This document shows positions 8,134-15,976 of a DNA stretch of 64,000 nucleotides, piece after piece. Within the stretch, counting starts at the first letter, position 1. The number at the start of each line of letters is the position of its first letter. The stretch is from NCBI GenBank assembly GCA_963769715.1, contig CAVYNE010000032.1:215255-279254 (forward strand). The letters are read 5' to 3'. A program made the translations under genes and the position numbers. The notes under the pieces were generated by a model. It saw only the letters and a list, made by a program, of their open reading frames with translations, was not told the DNA's origin and searched no databases. The DNA comes from Palsa-504 sp963769715. GTDB taxonomy: Bacteria; Actinomycetota; Actinomycetes; Streptosporangiales; Streptosporangiaceae.

Positions 8134-8784
8134 ATCAGCACCGAAGCACGTATCAACGAGCGCATCCGTTCTCCCGAAGTCCGGCTCGTAGGACCCAAGG
8201 GGGAGCAGATCGGGATCGTCTCGGTCAACGACGCACTCAAGCTGGCTCAGGAAGCCGATCTCAACCTAGTCGAGGTCGCACCCACTGCGCGGCCACCGGT
8301 CTGCAAGCTCATGGACTACGGAAAGTTCAAGTACGAATCCGCGGTCAAGGCCCGGGAGTCACGCAAGAACCAGACGCAGACGATCGTCAAGGAGATCAAG
8401 CTGCGCCCGAAGATCGATCCGCACGACTACGGCACGAAGAAGGGCCATGTCGAGCGGTTCCTCAAGGCGGGCAACAAGGTCAAGGTGACGATCATGTTCA
8501 GGGGACGTGAGCAGTCGAGGCCCGAGCTAGGCTTCCGTCTGCTGCAGCGTCTCGCTGGCGACGTTGAAGAGCTCGGCTTCGTGGAGTCGCAGCCCAAGCA
8601 GGACGGGCGGAACATGATCATGGTCATCGGGCCGCACCGGAAGAAGAGCGAAACAAAGGCGCATACGGCCAGCCAGACCCAGAACCGGTCGGTGCCAAGC
8701 CCGCGCGCTGCCGCAGCAGCGGCCCCGGAACCGGCGGCGAGTGAGCCCGCCGCCGACGGCGCCGCGGTACCGGGTCCGGCCTAG
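8134..8784 (+). CDS. infC: Translation initiation factor IF-3 (ATC start)
   Basis: Binds the 30S subunit, prevents premature 50S joining and checks the start codon. The core runs from ISTEARINERIRSPEVRLVG to MVIGPHRKKSE, with the N-domain (VCKLMDYGKFKYE), linker and C-domain (EIKLRPKIDPHDYGTKK, FRGREQSRPELG). An Ala/Pro-rich tail of about 45 residues follows. I place the start at ATC (8134), 4 nt after AAGGAGGT; IF-3 genes are known for rare starts (AUU/AUC) that allow autoregulation. A long open frame from 7813 has no SD and crosses the leader hairpin, so it is not the true N terminus. First gene of infC-rpmI-rplT. Confidence 0.9.
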   Translation: MSTEARINERIRSPEVRLVGPKGEQIGIVSVNDALKLAQEADLNLVEVAPTARPPVCKLMDYGKFKYESAVKARESRKNQTQTIVKEIKLRPKIDPHDYGTKKGHVERFLKAGNKVKVTIMFRGREQSRPELGFRLLQRLAGDVEELGFVESQPKQDGRNMIMVIGPHRKKSETKAHTASQTQNRSVPSPRAAAAAAPEPAASEPAADGAAVPGPA

Positions 8785-8792
8785 CCGGTAGC

Positions 8793-8832
8793 ATTACCCG
8801 GCGGTAATAAACTCCGGCGCATGCGCCGGAGT
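8793..8832. promoter_or_regulatory. Two adjacent palindromes between infC and rpmI
   Basis: ATTACC (8793-8798) and GGTAAT (8803-8808) form one hairpin around CGGC. Immediately after, 8811-8832 is a perfect 22-bp palindrome with arms ACTCCGGCGC and GCGCCGGAGT around AT. In RNA these could be stacked stems. Since rplT (L20) represses this operon by binding mRNA structures in other bacteria, they may be a regulatory or processing site; this is inference. Confidence 0.45.
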
Positions 8833-8890
8833 CGGTTACTGCTGCGCACCTAGGAGGCGCGCAGCCACAGGAATGGAGACGACGGCCATC

Positions 8891-9085
8891 ATGCCGAAGA
8901 TGAAGACACACAGCGGCACCGCCAAGCGGTTCCGGCTGACCGGCACCGGCAAGGTGATGCGCCGCCGCGCCAACCGAGGCCATCTGTTCGAGCACAAGTC
9001 GTCCCGCGTGACACGTCGGCTCGCCGGGGAAGTGCCGGTCGCGCACAGCGACCTCAAGGAGATCAAGAAGCTGCTGGGCAAGTAG
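8891..9085 (+). CDS. rpmI: 50S ribosomal protein L35
   Basis: Ribosomal protein L35, 64 residues: MPKMKTHSGTAKRFRLTGTGKVMRR-type N terminus and a basic helical C terminus ending in LLGK, the usual length. The ATG at 8891 gives the family's standard N terminus; an in-frame ATG at 8873 would add METTAI and is disfavoured. Second gene of the conserved infC-rpmI-rplT operon. Confidence 0.97.
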   Translation: MPKMKTHSGTAKRFRLTGTGKVMRRRANRGHLFEHKSSRVTRRLAGEVPVAHSDLKEIKKLLGK

Positions 9086-9112
9086 CCCGGCCCGCGCGAG
9101 GGAGACAGAACA

Positions 9113-9493
9113 ATGGCACGCGTGAAGCGGGCAACCAACGCCCACAAGAAGCGCAAGGTTGTCCTCGAACGGGCCAGCGGCTACCGGGGACAGCGGTCCC
9201 GGCTGTACCGCAAGGCCAAGGAGCAGGTCCTCCACTCGATGACCTACGCCTACCGCGACCGCAAGGATCGCAAGGGCAACTTCCGGCGGCTGTGGATCCA
9301 GCGGATCAACGCCGCGGCCCGGGCGAACGGCATGACCTACAACCGGTTCGTCCAGGGCCTACGGGTGGCGGGCATCGAGGTTGACCGGCGGATGCTCGCC
9401 GAGCTCGCCGTCGCCGACGAGGCGGCGTTCTCGGCTCTGGTCGAGGTGGCGAAGAAGGCGCTTCCCGACGCATCCGGGTCCGCGGCCGCCTAG
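9113..9493 (+). CDS. rplT: 50S ribosomal protein L20
   Basis: Ribosomal protein L20, 126 residues, binds 23S rRNA early in 50S assembly and often autoregulates this operon. N terminus ARVKRATNAHKKRKVVLERASGYRG-like, then RDRKGNFRRLWIQRINAAAR and GIEVDRRMLAELAV, all family hallmarks. SD GAGGGAG precedes ATG at 9113. The next gene, an rRNA/tRNA methyltransferase, starts on the base after its stop codon. Confidence 0.98.
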   Translation: MARVKRATNAHKKRKVVLERASGYRGQRSRLYRKAKEQVLHSMTYAYRDRKDRKGNFRRLWIQRINAAARANGMTYNRFVQGLRVAGIEVDRRMLAELAVADEAAFSALVEVAKKALPDASGSAAA

Positions 9494-10372
9494 GTGCGGG
9501 CCACCGCATCGCCTGACACCGGTTATACGGGCGCGCACTCGCCGCGGCTCAAGGCCGCGCGGCGCCTGACCAAACGTGCCTTCCGCCAGCGTGAGCGGGC
9601 CTTTCTCGCCGAAGGACCGCAAGCGGTGGCGGAGGCTTTTCACTGCGGAGCCGGCGTCACCGACTTGTTCGTGACCGTACCCGCACGGAGCAGGCATCAC
9701 GACCTGATCACCGCGATGGCCGACGAGGACATACCGGTGCACGTCGTCAGCGGCGAGGTCATGGACGAGCTGGCCCAGACGGTGACCCCGCAGGGCCTGC
9801 TCGCTGTCTGCGGCTTCGTCGACGTCCCGCTCAGCGAGATCACCGCGCCCGCTCCAGGTCTGGTCGCGCTGCTGGCCAACGTCCGCGATCCGGGGAACGC
9901 CGGCACCGTGCTGCGCACCGCCGACGCGGCGGGCGCGCACGCCGTGGTCTTCGCGGACGCCTCGGTCGACCCCTATAACGGCAAGTGCGTGCGGGCATCA
10001 GCGGGCAGCCTATTCCACCTGCCCGTGGTGGCCGGAGCTCGGCTTGAGGACGCCGTCGTCACCATGCGTGACGCCGGCCTTCGGATCGTGGCCGCGGACG
10101 GCCGCGCCGGGCGCTCCCTCGACGACCCCGAAGTGCAGGCCCGGCTGGCCGAACCCACCGCCTGGATGTTCGGTAACGAGGCGTGGGGACTGCCGCCCGA
10201 ACTCGTCGCGCTGGCCGACGAACCCGTGGCGGTACCCATTTACGGCCGGGCCGAGAGCCTCAATCTGGCCGCCGCGGCTGCGGTGTGTCTCTATGCGTCC
10301 GCGCGTGCGCAACGAACACACCGTGAAGGGGGAACGGGGAGGTTGGTGGGGGACGAGATGGTGCGTGAGTAA
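9494..10372 (+). CDS. TrmH/SpoU-family RNA 2'-O-methyltransferase
   Basis: SAM-dependent ribose methyltransferase acting on rRNA or tRNA, 292 residues. A substrate-binding N-domain (RLTKRAFRQRERAFLAEGPQAV..., about 15-100) precedes a SPOUT knot domain. Motif 1 is LANVRDPGNAGTVLRTADAAGA, motif 2 includes WMFGNEAWGLPPE, motif 3 is VPIYGRAESLNLAAAAAVCLY. The GTG start abuts the rplT stop, an arrangement common in actinobacteria. The exact methylation site is unknown. About 25 residues after the domain are unconserved in style. Confidence 0.9.
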   Translation: MRATASPDTGYTGAHSPRLKAARRLTKRAFRQRERAFLAEGPQAVAEAFHCGAGVTDLFVTVPARSRHHDLITAMADEDIPVHVVSGEVMDELAQTVTPQGLLAVCGFVDVPLSEITAPAPGLVALLANVRDPGNAGTVLRTADAAGAHAVVFADASVDPYNGKCVRASAGSLFHLPVVAGARLEDAVVTMRDAGLRIVAADGRAGRSLDDPEVQARLAEPTAWMFGNEAWGLPPELVALADEPVAVPIYGRAESLNLAAAAAVCLYASARAQRTHREGGTGRLVGDEMVRE

Positions 10373-10427
10373 CAACTGGTGGCTTAGAGTATTTGAGCTA
10401 CAACATGGAGAATTCACGTCTCAGGAC

Positions 10428-10456
10428 TGTCACAAAGCCCGCATACGCGCTAGAGT
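10428..10456 (+). promoter_or_regulatory. Candidate sigma-70 promoter for the PAS kinase
   Basis: A -35-like TGTCAC (10428-10433), a 17-bp spacer and a -10-like TAGAGT (10451-10456). It lies about 90 bp before the kinase start in a locally AT-richer stretch after the methyltransferase gene. The -35 box is weak, so this is tentative. Confidence 0.4.
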
Positions 10457-10543
10457 CTGATCACAATCCGTCACCCAAACCGTGACCACTTCCGGCCGCC
10501 GGACGATCGCAGTGCGGCCACGCCGGACGGAGGCTTCGCTGCA

Positions 10544-11854
10544 GTGGACGAGCTCATATCGAGCCGGGCGTCATCGGCCCCGCAAACGGCCGGGACGCCC
10601 ACGAACCGCGAGACCGCTAGCGGTCATGCTTCCGGCATCAGCCCGCTTCCCGAAGGTCCAGTTCCGATCGGGAGCCTGGTTTTCGCCGACGAGTTGCCGG
10701 ATGGGGTGGTGGTCGCCGACGAGGTTGGCCGCATCGTCGTGTTCAACCGGGTCGCCGGCCGCCTGACCGGGCTCGATCCGGCCGAGGTCATCGGCAAGTT
10801 CGTCTTCGACGTGCTTCCGCTCCGCGACGCCGACGGCCGGGACTGGTGGGTATACGCCGACCCGTACCACGGCCTGCCGACCCGTACCCGGCACCCCGAG
10901 CGATCGCTGTATCTCGCTGACGGCACCGAGATCCTGGTCTCCGTCGGCTACGTCCGCGACCGCGGGGGTATCCGGGGGGCTCGTCCGCCCCAAGGGGGGC
11001 CGAGGGGGTCTGGGGGGAAAGGTTTCCCCCCAGAAGCAGGGGGATCCCGGGGGGTCGCCCCCCGGGGCAACAGAGCACTAAAACGGCTCGTCATCAGCCT
11101 GCGCGGCGCGCAGCAGCGGGAACGACTGGAACGCAGCCGCGCCGAGCTCGTCTCCACCGTCGCCCACGAGTTGCGCTCGCCGCTGACCAGCGTGAAGGGC
11201 TTCACCGCCACACTGCTGAACAAGTGGGGCCGGTTCACCGACGACCAGAAGCGCGTGATGCTGGAGACGGTGAACGCCGACGCCGACCGCGTGACCAGGC
11301 TCATCACCGAACTGCTGGACGTGTCCAGGATCGAGTCGGGCCGGATGGAGGTCCACCGGCAGTTGGTCGACCTGCCCGACCGGGCCAGCAAGATCATCGC
11401 GGGCCGCGTGGCCGCGGGCGACGCCGAGGACCGGTTCCGGCTCGAGGTCCTAGGCGGCCTGCCGGAAGCCTGGCTCGACGCCGACAAGATCGACCAGATC
11501 CTCAGCAACCTGGTGGAAAACGCCGTCCGGCACGGGGCTGGTACCGTGACAATCGTGGTGGAACCGGCATATCTGGACGCCGAAGCGGGACAACTCGACG
11601 CGGTCGCCGTTTCCGTGCGAGACCAGGGCGAGGGCATCTCGCCGGACGTGGCGCCCCGGGTGTTCCGTCAGTTCTGGCGCGGCAAGCCCCGCGGCGGCGG
11701 CCGCAGAGGCCAGCATGGCGGTGGCACCGGTCTGGGGCTGTACATCGTCAAGGGGCTGGTCGAGGCACACGGCGGTACCATCGGTGTGCGCCGCGCGCCC
11801 GGCGGGGGCGCCGAGTTCCGATTTATCGTGCCCGCGGGGACACCTGCCGTCTAA
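10544..11854 (+). CDS. PAS-domain sensor histidine kinase with in-frame repeat insertion
   Basis: Sensor kinase of 436 residues without obvious membrane helices. PAS domain about 40-140 (FADELPDGVVVADEVGRIVVFN...), HisKA with phospho-acceptor His near residue 208 (STVAHELRSPLTSVKGF), HATPase_c with N-box LSNLVENAVRHGAG, G1 DQGEGISPDV and G2 GGTGLGLYIVKGLVEAHGG. Between PAS and HisKA, about residues 141-175 are Gly/Pro/Arg-rich and are encoded by a copy of the dispersed palindromic repeat (10965-11070), inserted without breaking the frame. GTG start preceded by GGAGG. No response regulator gene is adjacent. Confidence 0.9.
   Translation: MDELISSRASSAPQTAGTPTNRETASGHASGISPLPEGPVPIGSLVFADELPDGVVVADEVGRIVVFNRVAGRLTGLDPAEVIGKFVFDVLPLRDADGRDWWVYADPYHGLPTRTRHPERSLYLADGTEILVSVGYVRDRGGIRGARPPQGGPRGSGGKGFPPEAGGSRGVAPRGNRALKRLVISLRGAQQRERLERSRAELVSTVAHELRSPLTSVKGFTATLLNKWGRFTDDQKRVMLETVNADADRVTRLITELLDVSRIESGRMEVHRQLVDLPDRASKIIAGRVAAGDAEDRFRLEVLGGLPEAWLDADKIDQILSNLVENAVRHGAGTVTIVVEPAYLDAEAGQLDAVAVSVRDQGEGISPDVAPRVFRQFWRGKPRGGGRRGQHGGGTGLGLYIVKGLVEAHGGTIGVRRAPGGGAEFRFIVPAGTPAV
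10965..11070. repeat. Dispersed GC-rich palindromic repeat, copy B (inside a kinase gene)
   Basis: Contains two perfect hairpins: TCTGGGGGGAAA/TTTCCCCCCAGA around GG, and CCCGGGGGG/CCCCCCGGG around TCG. The blocks GGGGGGCCGAGGGGGTCTGG and GGGGGATC are shared with the copy at 51411-51500 (inverted there). It lies in frame between the PAS and HisKA coding segments of the histidine kinase at 10544-11854, adding about 34 codons. Confidence 0.8.
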
Positions 11855-12076
11855 GGGTGACACCCTCGGGGCAACCCGTGACGGCTCGGTAAGGTAATCT
11901 CCCATCGGGCTATCCAGCACAGCATCGGCTCCGGGCCGCACCGTCGGGGACGCTAGGCAGGGCCGACGCTAACCCTCTGGCGCGTCGAGGCTGATGCGAC
12001 GCTGCCACCCACGCCCGTTCGGCAGAAAAATTGGCCGGAACCCCAGCTAAGGTACGGCCCGCAGGAAGCAGGACCC

Positions 12077-13195
12077 ATGTCCGCACCGAACAAGAATTAC
12101 GACCCCAAGGCGGTGGCCTCGCTGTCGCCTGACGAGGTGACGCGCGTCCTCGACGAGGCTCTCGCCGCGGTCGCCGCCGCCGGGACCCTCGACGAGCTGA
12201 AGGCGGCGCGGATAGCGCACGAGGGCGACCGCGCGCCGCTCTCCCTGGCCAGCGCGGAGATCGGCGCACTGCCGCCCGAGGCCCGTGCCGAGGCGGGCCG
12301 GCGCGTCGGTGCGGCCCGCGGCCGGCTCCGGGAGGCGCTGCGCGAGCGTCAGGTCCAGCTGGAGGCCGAACGAGACCAGCAGGTGCTGGTGACCGAGGCG
12401 GTCGACGTCACCCTGCCCTGGGACCAGGTCCCGCCCGGCGCGCGCCATCCCGTCACCACCCTCTCCGACCGGCTGTCCGACGTGTTCGTCGCGATGGGCT
12501 ACGAGGTTGCCGAGGGGCCCGAGGTCGAGGCGGAGTGGTACAACTTCGACGCGCTGAACATCCCGCCCGACCACCCGGCTCGGGAGATGCAGGACACCAT
12601 CTTCATCAAGGGGAAGGACGGGGAGCAGTCGGGCCTGGTACTGCGGACGCACACCTCGCCGGTGCAGATCAGGTCGATGCTCACCCGCCCGCTGCCGCTC
12701 TACGTCGTCAGCCCGGGCCGGACCTACCGGCATGACCCGCTCGACGCCACCCACAGCCCGGTGTTCCACCAGATCGAAGGGCTCGCCGTCGACGAGGGGC
12801 TGACCATGGCCGATCTGCGCGGTGCGATCCAGTCGTTCGTGGACGCGATGTTCGGCGCGGGGCTGCGTACCCGGTTCCGGCCCGACTACTTCCCCTTCAC
12901 CGAGCCGTCGGGCGACGTGTCGATGGAATGCCACATCTGCCGCGGCGCCTCGGCCAAGCCGGGCGGCGATCCGTGCCGGGTGTGCCGGTCGCAGGGCTGG
13001 ATCGAGATCGCGGGCTGCGGCATGGTGAACCCCCGGGTGCTGGTGGCCTGCGGCATCGACCCCGACCGGTACAGCGGGTTCGCGTTCGGACTGGGCATCG
13101 AGCGCAGCCTGGTGATCGCGCACGGGCTGACCGAGATCAGGGACACGGTGGAAGGCGACGTGCGGTTCAGCCGGGCGTTCGGGATGGAGATCTGA
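12077..13195 (+). CDS. pheS: Phenylalanyl-tRNA synthetase alpha subunit
   Basis: Catalytic alpha subunit of the (alpha-beta)2 PheRS, charging tRNA-Phe. It has 372 residues: an N-terminal coiled coil (about 1-90) and a class II core with motif 2 region (SPGRTYRHDPLDATHSPVFHQIEG) and motif 3 (GFAFGLGIERSLVIAHGL). A Cys-rich insertion (CHICRGASAKPGGDPCRVCRSQGW) looks like a four-Cys zinc-type knuckle, which is not in every PheS. The 222 bp upstream show no clear leader peptide or T-box. pheT follows after 1 bp. Confidence 0.97.
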   Translation: MSAPNKNYDPKAVASLSPDEVTRVLDEALAAVAAAGTLDELKAARIAHEGDRAPLSLASAEIGALPPEARAEAGRRVGAARGRLREALRERQVQLEAERDQQVLVTEAVDVTLPWDQVPPGARHPVTTLSDRLSDVFVAMGYEVAEGPEVEAEWYNFDALNIPPDHPAREMQDTIFIKGKDGEQSGLVLRTHTSPVQIRSMLTRPLPLYVVSPGRTYRHDPLDATHSPVFHQIEGLAVDEGLTMADLRGAIQSFVDAMFGAGLRTRFRPDYFPFTEPSGDVSMECHICRGASAKPGGDPCRVCRSQGWIEIAGCGMVNPRVLVACGIDPDRYSGFAFGLGIERSLVIAHGLTEIRDTVEGDVRFSRAFGMEI

Positions 13196-13196
13196 C

Positions 13197-15824
13197 ATGC
13201 GAGTGCCGCTTTCCTGGCTGCGTGAGTACGCGCCGCTGCCGGAGCCGGTCGACGCCACCGAGGTCGCGCGGCGGCTGACCGCGGCCGGGCTCGAGGTCGA
13301 GTCGCTGGAGTCGGTCGGGCACGACATCCGCGGCGTGGTGGTCGCCCAGGTGCTGTCGATTGAGGACCTGACCGGACCCCTAAACCTGAAGAAGCCGATC
13401 AGGTACTGCCGGGTCGCCGTCTCCGAGAGCCAGCTGGCCGGGCCGCCCGAGGAGGCGTCCGGCGTGATCTGCGGCGCGGTCAACTTCGCCGTCGGCGACC
13501 GGGTCGCGCTCGCGCTGCCCGGCGCGGTGCTACCCGGCGGGTTCGAGATCGGGGCGCGCAAGACCTACGGCCACATATCCGAGGGGATGATCTGCTCGGT
13601 CAGCGAGCTGGGCATCGGCGACGATCACTTCGGCATCCTGGTGCTGCCCCCCGACGCGCCGCTGGGCGCGGATTTCGTGTCCTACGCGAACCTGCGTGAC
13701 GAGGTGTTCGAGATCGCCGTGACGCCCGACCGTGGCTACGCCGTGTCGGTGCGCGGCATCGCGCGCGAGCTCGCCAGCGCGTTCGGCGTACCGTTCCGCG
13801 ATCCCGCCGAGACCGCCCGGCCGGATGCGACGCTGCTCGGCGGTGAGCTTGACTACGTGGGCCCGGACGTCTACCCGGCCCGTATCGACGACCCGACCGG
13901 CTGCGACCGGTTCGTGCTGCGCGAGGTGCGCGGCTTCGCCCCGTCGGCAACCACCCCGCTGTGGATGCGGGTGCGGCTGGCCCGCAGCGGTGTCCGCTCC
14001 ATCTCGCTCGCGGTGGACGTGACCAACTACCTGATGCTCGAGCTCGGCCAGCCGCTACACGCGTTCGACCGGTCCAAGCTGACCGGCGAGATCGTGGTCC
14101 GGCGAGTGCAGCCGGGGGAAAAGCTGGAGACGCTAGATCACGTAGTCCGGACCCTGAACGCCGACGACGTCCTGATCGCCGACGCGTCCGGGCCGATCTC
14201 CCTGGCCGGCACCATGGGCGGCCTGTCCACCGAGATCGACGAGACCTCCACCGACCTGGTGATCGAGGCGGCGCATTTCTCCGCCGAGGCCATCGCCAAG
14301 ATGGCCCGGCGGCACAAGCTGCACAGCGAGGCGTCCTACCGGTTCGAGCGCGGCGTGGACCGCCAGCTTCCGCTGCGCGCCACCGCCAAGGCGGTGGCCC
14401 TGTTGTCCGGCCTGGGCGGCGGCCAGGTGGTGCCGGGCTGTACGCACGCGTCGGTCGACGTGCCGCCGGTGCTGATCTGGCTGGCGGCGGACTATCCGGA
14501 CCGGGTGGCCGGGGTGGTGTACGGCCGGGATACCGTGGTCCGGCGACTGCGCGAAGTGGGCGCCTCGGTGCGGGAGACCCGCGAGCCCGTCCCGACCGTC
14601 GCTCCCTGGCGAGCCGATCCCCAGGAGCCGGCGACCGCGCCGCCGGTGCCCGTGCTCGAGGTGACCCCGCCGACCTGGCGGCCCGACCTCACCGACCCCG
14701 CCGACCTCGCCGAGGAGGTCATCCGGCTGGAAGGCTACGAGAACATCCCGGCCCGGATGCCCCGCGCGCTGGCCGGCCGCGGGCTCACCCCGCGCCAGCG
14801 GCTGCGCCGGTCGGTGGGCCGGACGCTGGCCGAGGCCGGCTACGTGGAGGTGATGTCGTGGCCCTTCGGGTCGCGTGCCGACGCGGACCTGCTCGGGCTG
14901 CCGGCCGGCGACATGCGCCGCCAAGCGGTAGAGGTGGCGAACCCGCTCAGCGAGGACGAACCGCTGCTGCGCACGACCCTGCTGCCCGGCCTGTTCCGGG
15001 TGCTGGCCAGGAACGTGGGCCGGGGGTTCGCCGACACGGCGCTGTTCGAGATCGGCCTGGTCTTCCGGCCCCGGCCGGGGGCGGCGGCCTCGGCACCGAT
15101 CCTCCCGGTGGACCGCGGGCCCTCGGTGGCCGAACTCGCCTCCCTGGAAGCGGCGCTGCCGGACCAGCCGCTGCGGGTCGGCGCGGTGCTGGCTGGCGAG
15201 CGTGTGCTCGACGGCTGGTGGGGCAAGGGGCGCCCGGCGTCCTGGGCGGATGCGGTCGAGGCGGCTCGCGCGGTCGGCCGGATGTGCCGGGTGCGGCTCG
15301 ACGTCCGCGCCGACAACCACGCGCCCTGGCATCCGGGGCGCTGCGCGGCCATCTACGCTCAGGTCACGGACTCCGACGGTCCTCGGGAGTGGCTGGCCGG
15401 GCACGCCGGCGAACTGCATCCGCGGGTGGTCCAGGCGTTCGGGCTGCCGGAGCGGACCTCTGCTATGGAGCTTGACCTGTCGGTGCTGTTCACCGCGGCC
15501 GAAGCCGTCGGCCCCGTGCAGGCCCCCCGACTGTCGGCCTACCCGCTGGCCACCCAGGACGTGGCCCTGATCGTGGACGCAGCCGTGCCCGCCGCCGAGG
15601 TGGAGGCGGCGCTGGTGGCGGGCGCGCCGCAGGACCTGCTCGAGGACGTGCGGCTGTTCGACGTGTACACCGGAGCCCAGGTCGGCGAACAGCGCAAGTC
15701 CCTGGCCTACACGCTCAGGTTCCGCGCCCCGGACCGGACGCTCACCGCCGCCGAGACCACGGCGGCCCGCGACGCGGCCGTGGCCGAGGCCGCCCGCCGG
15801 GTCGGCGCAGTGCTCCGTAGCTAA
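13197..15824 (+). CDS. pheT: Phenylalanyl-tRNA synthetase beta subunit
   Basis: Structural and editing subunit of PheRS, 875 residues. Domains in order: N-terminal B1 with OB-fold tRNA-binding B2 (about 40-160), B3/B4 editing region (about 225-405, YRFERGVDRQ), B5 (about 410-520), the catalytic-like B6/B7 core (LRRSVGRTLAEAGYVEVMSWPF), and the C-terminal anticodon-binding B8 domain (LSAYPLATQDVALIVD). Slightly longer than typical (about 800-840), with extra Pro-rich sequence near 460-485. ATG start lies 1 bp after the pheS stop. Confidence 0.97.
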   Translation: MRVPLSWLREYAPLPEPVDATEVARRLTAAGLEVESLESVGHDIRGVVVAQVLSIEDLTGPLNLKKPIRYCRVAVSESQLAGPPEEASGVICGAVNFAVGDRVALALPGAVLPGGFEIGARKTYGHISEGMICSVSELGIGDDHFGILVLPPDAPLGADFVSYANLRDEVFEIAVTPDRGYAVSVRGIARELASAFGVPFRDPAETARPDATLLGGELDYVGPDVYPARIDDPTGCDRFVLREVRGFAPSATTPLWMRVRLARSGVRSISLAVDVTNYLMLELGQPLHAFDRSKLTGEIVVRRVQPGEKLETLDHVVRTLNADDVLIADASGPISLAGTMGGLSTEIDETSTDLVIEAAHFSAEAIAKMARRHKLHSEASYRFERGVDRQLPLRATAKAVALLSGLGGGQVVPGCTHASVDVPPVLIWLAADYPDRVAGVVYGRDTVVRRLREVGASVRETREPVPTVAPWRADPQEPATAPPVPVLEVTPPTWRPDLTDPADLAEEVIRLEGYENIPARMPRALAGRGLTPRQRLRRSVGRTLAEAGYVEVMSWPFGSRADADLLGLPAGDMRRQAVEVANPLSEDEPLLRTTLLPGLFRVLARNVGRGFADTALFEIGLVFRPRPGAAASAPILPVDRGPSVAELASLEAALPDQPLRVGAVLAGERVLDGWWGKGRPASWADAVEAARAVGRMCRVRLDVRADNHAPWHPGRCAAIYAQVTDSDGPREWLAGHAGELHPRVVQAFGLPERTSAMELDLSVLFTAAEAVGPVQAPRLSAYPLATQDVALIVDAAVPAAEVEAALVAGAPQDLLEDVRLFDVYTGAQVGEQRKSLAYTLRFRAPDRTLTAAETTAARDAAVAEAARRVGAVLRS

Positions 15825-15976
15825 GAGGTGCCCTTCGGGCCGCTCTGGCCTGGCCTGTTGCTAAACGAGGCGACTGTCGGTCAGGATGTGATTACCGAAG
15901 ACCGCAGCGATTCGCTGAGCCGGAGGGCGAGATAACTAGACAAGCGGTAGCCCGGGGGGGTTCAACCGAGCAGGCC

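Noticed and set aside
11855..12076. T-box or phenylalanine leader peptide before pheST
   Set aside because: No Phe-codon run, no T-box sequence and no convincing terminator/antiterminator pair in the 222 bp.
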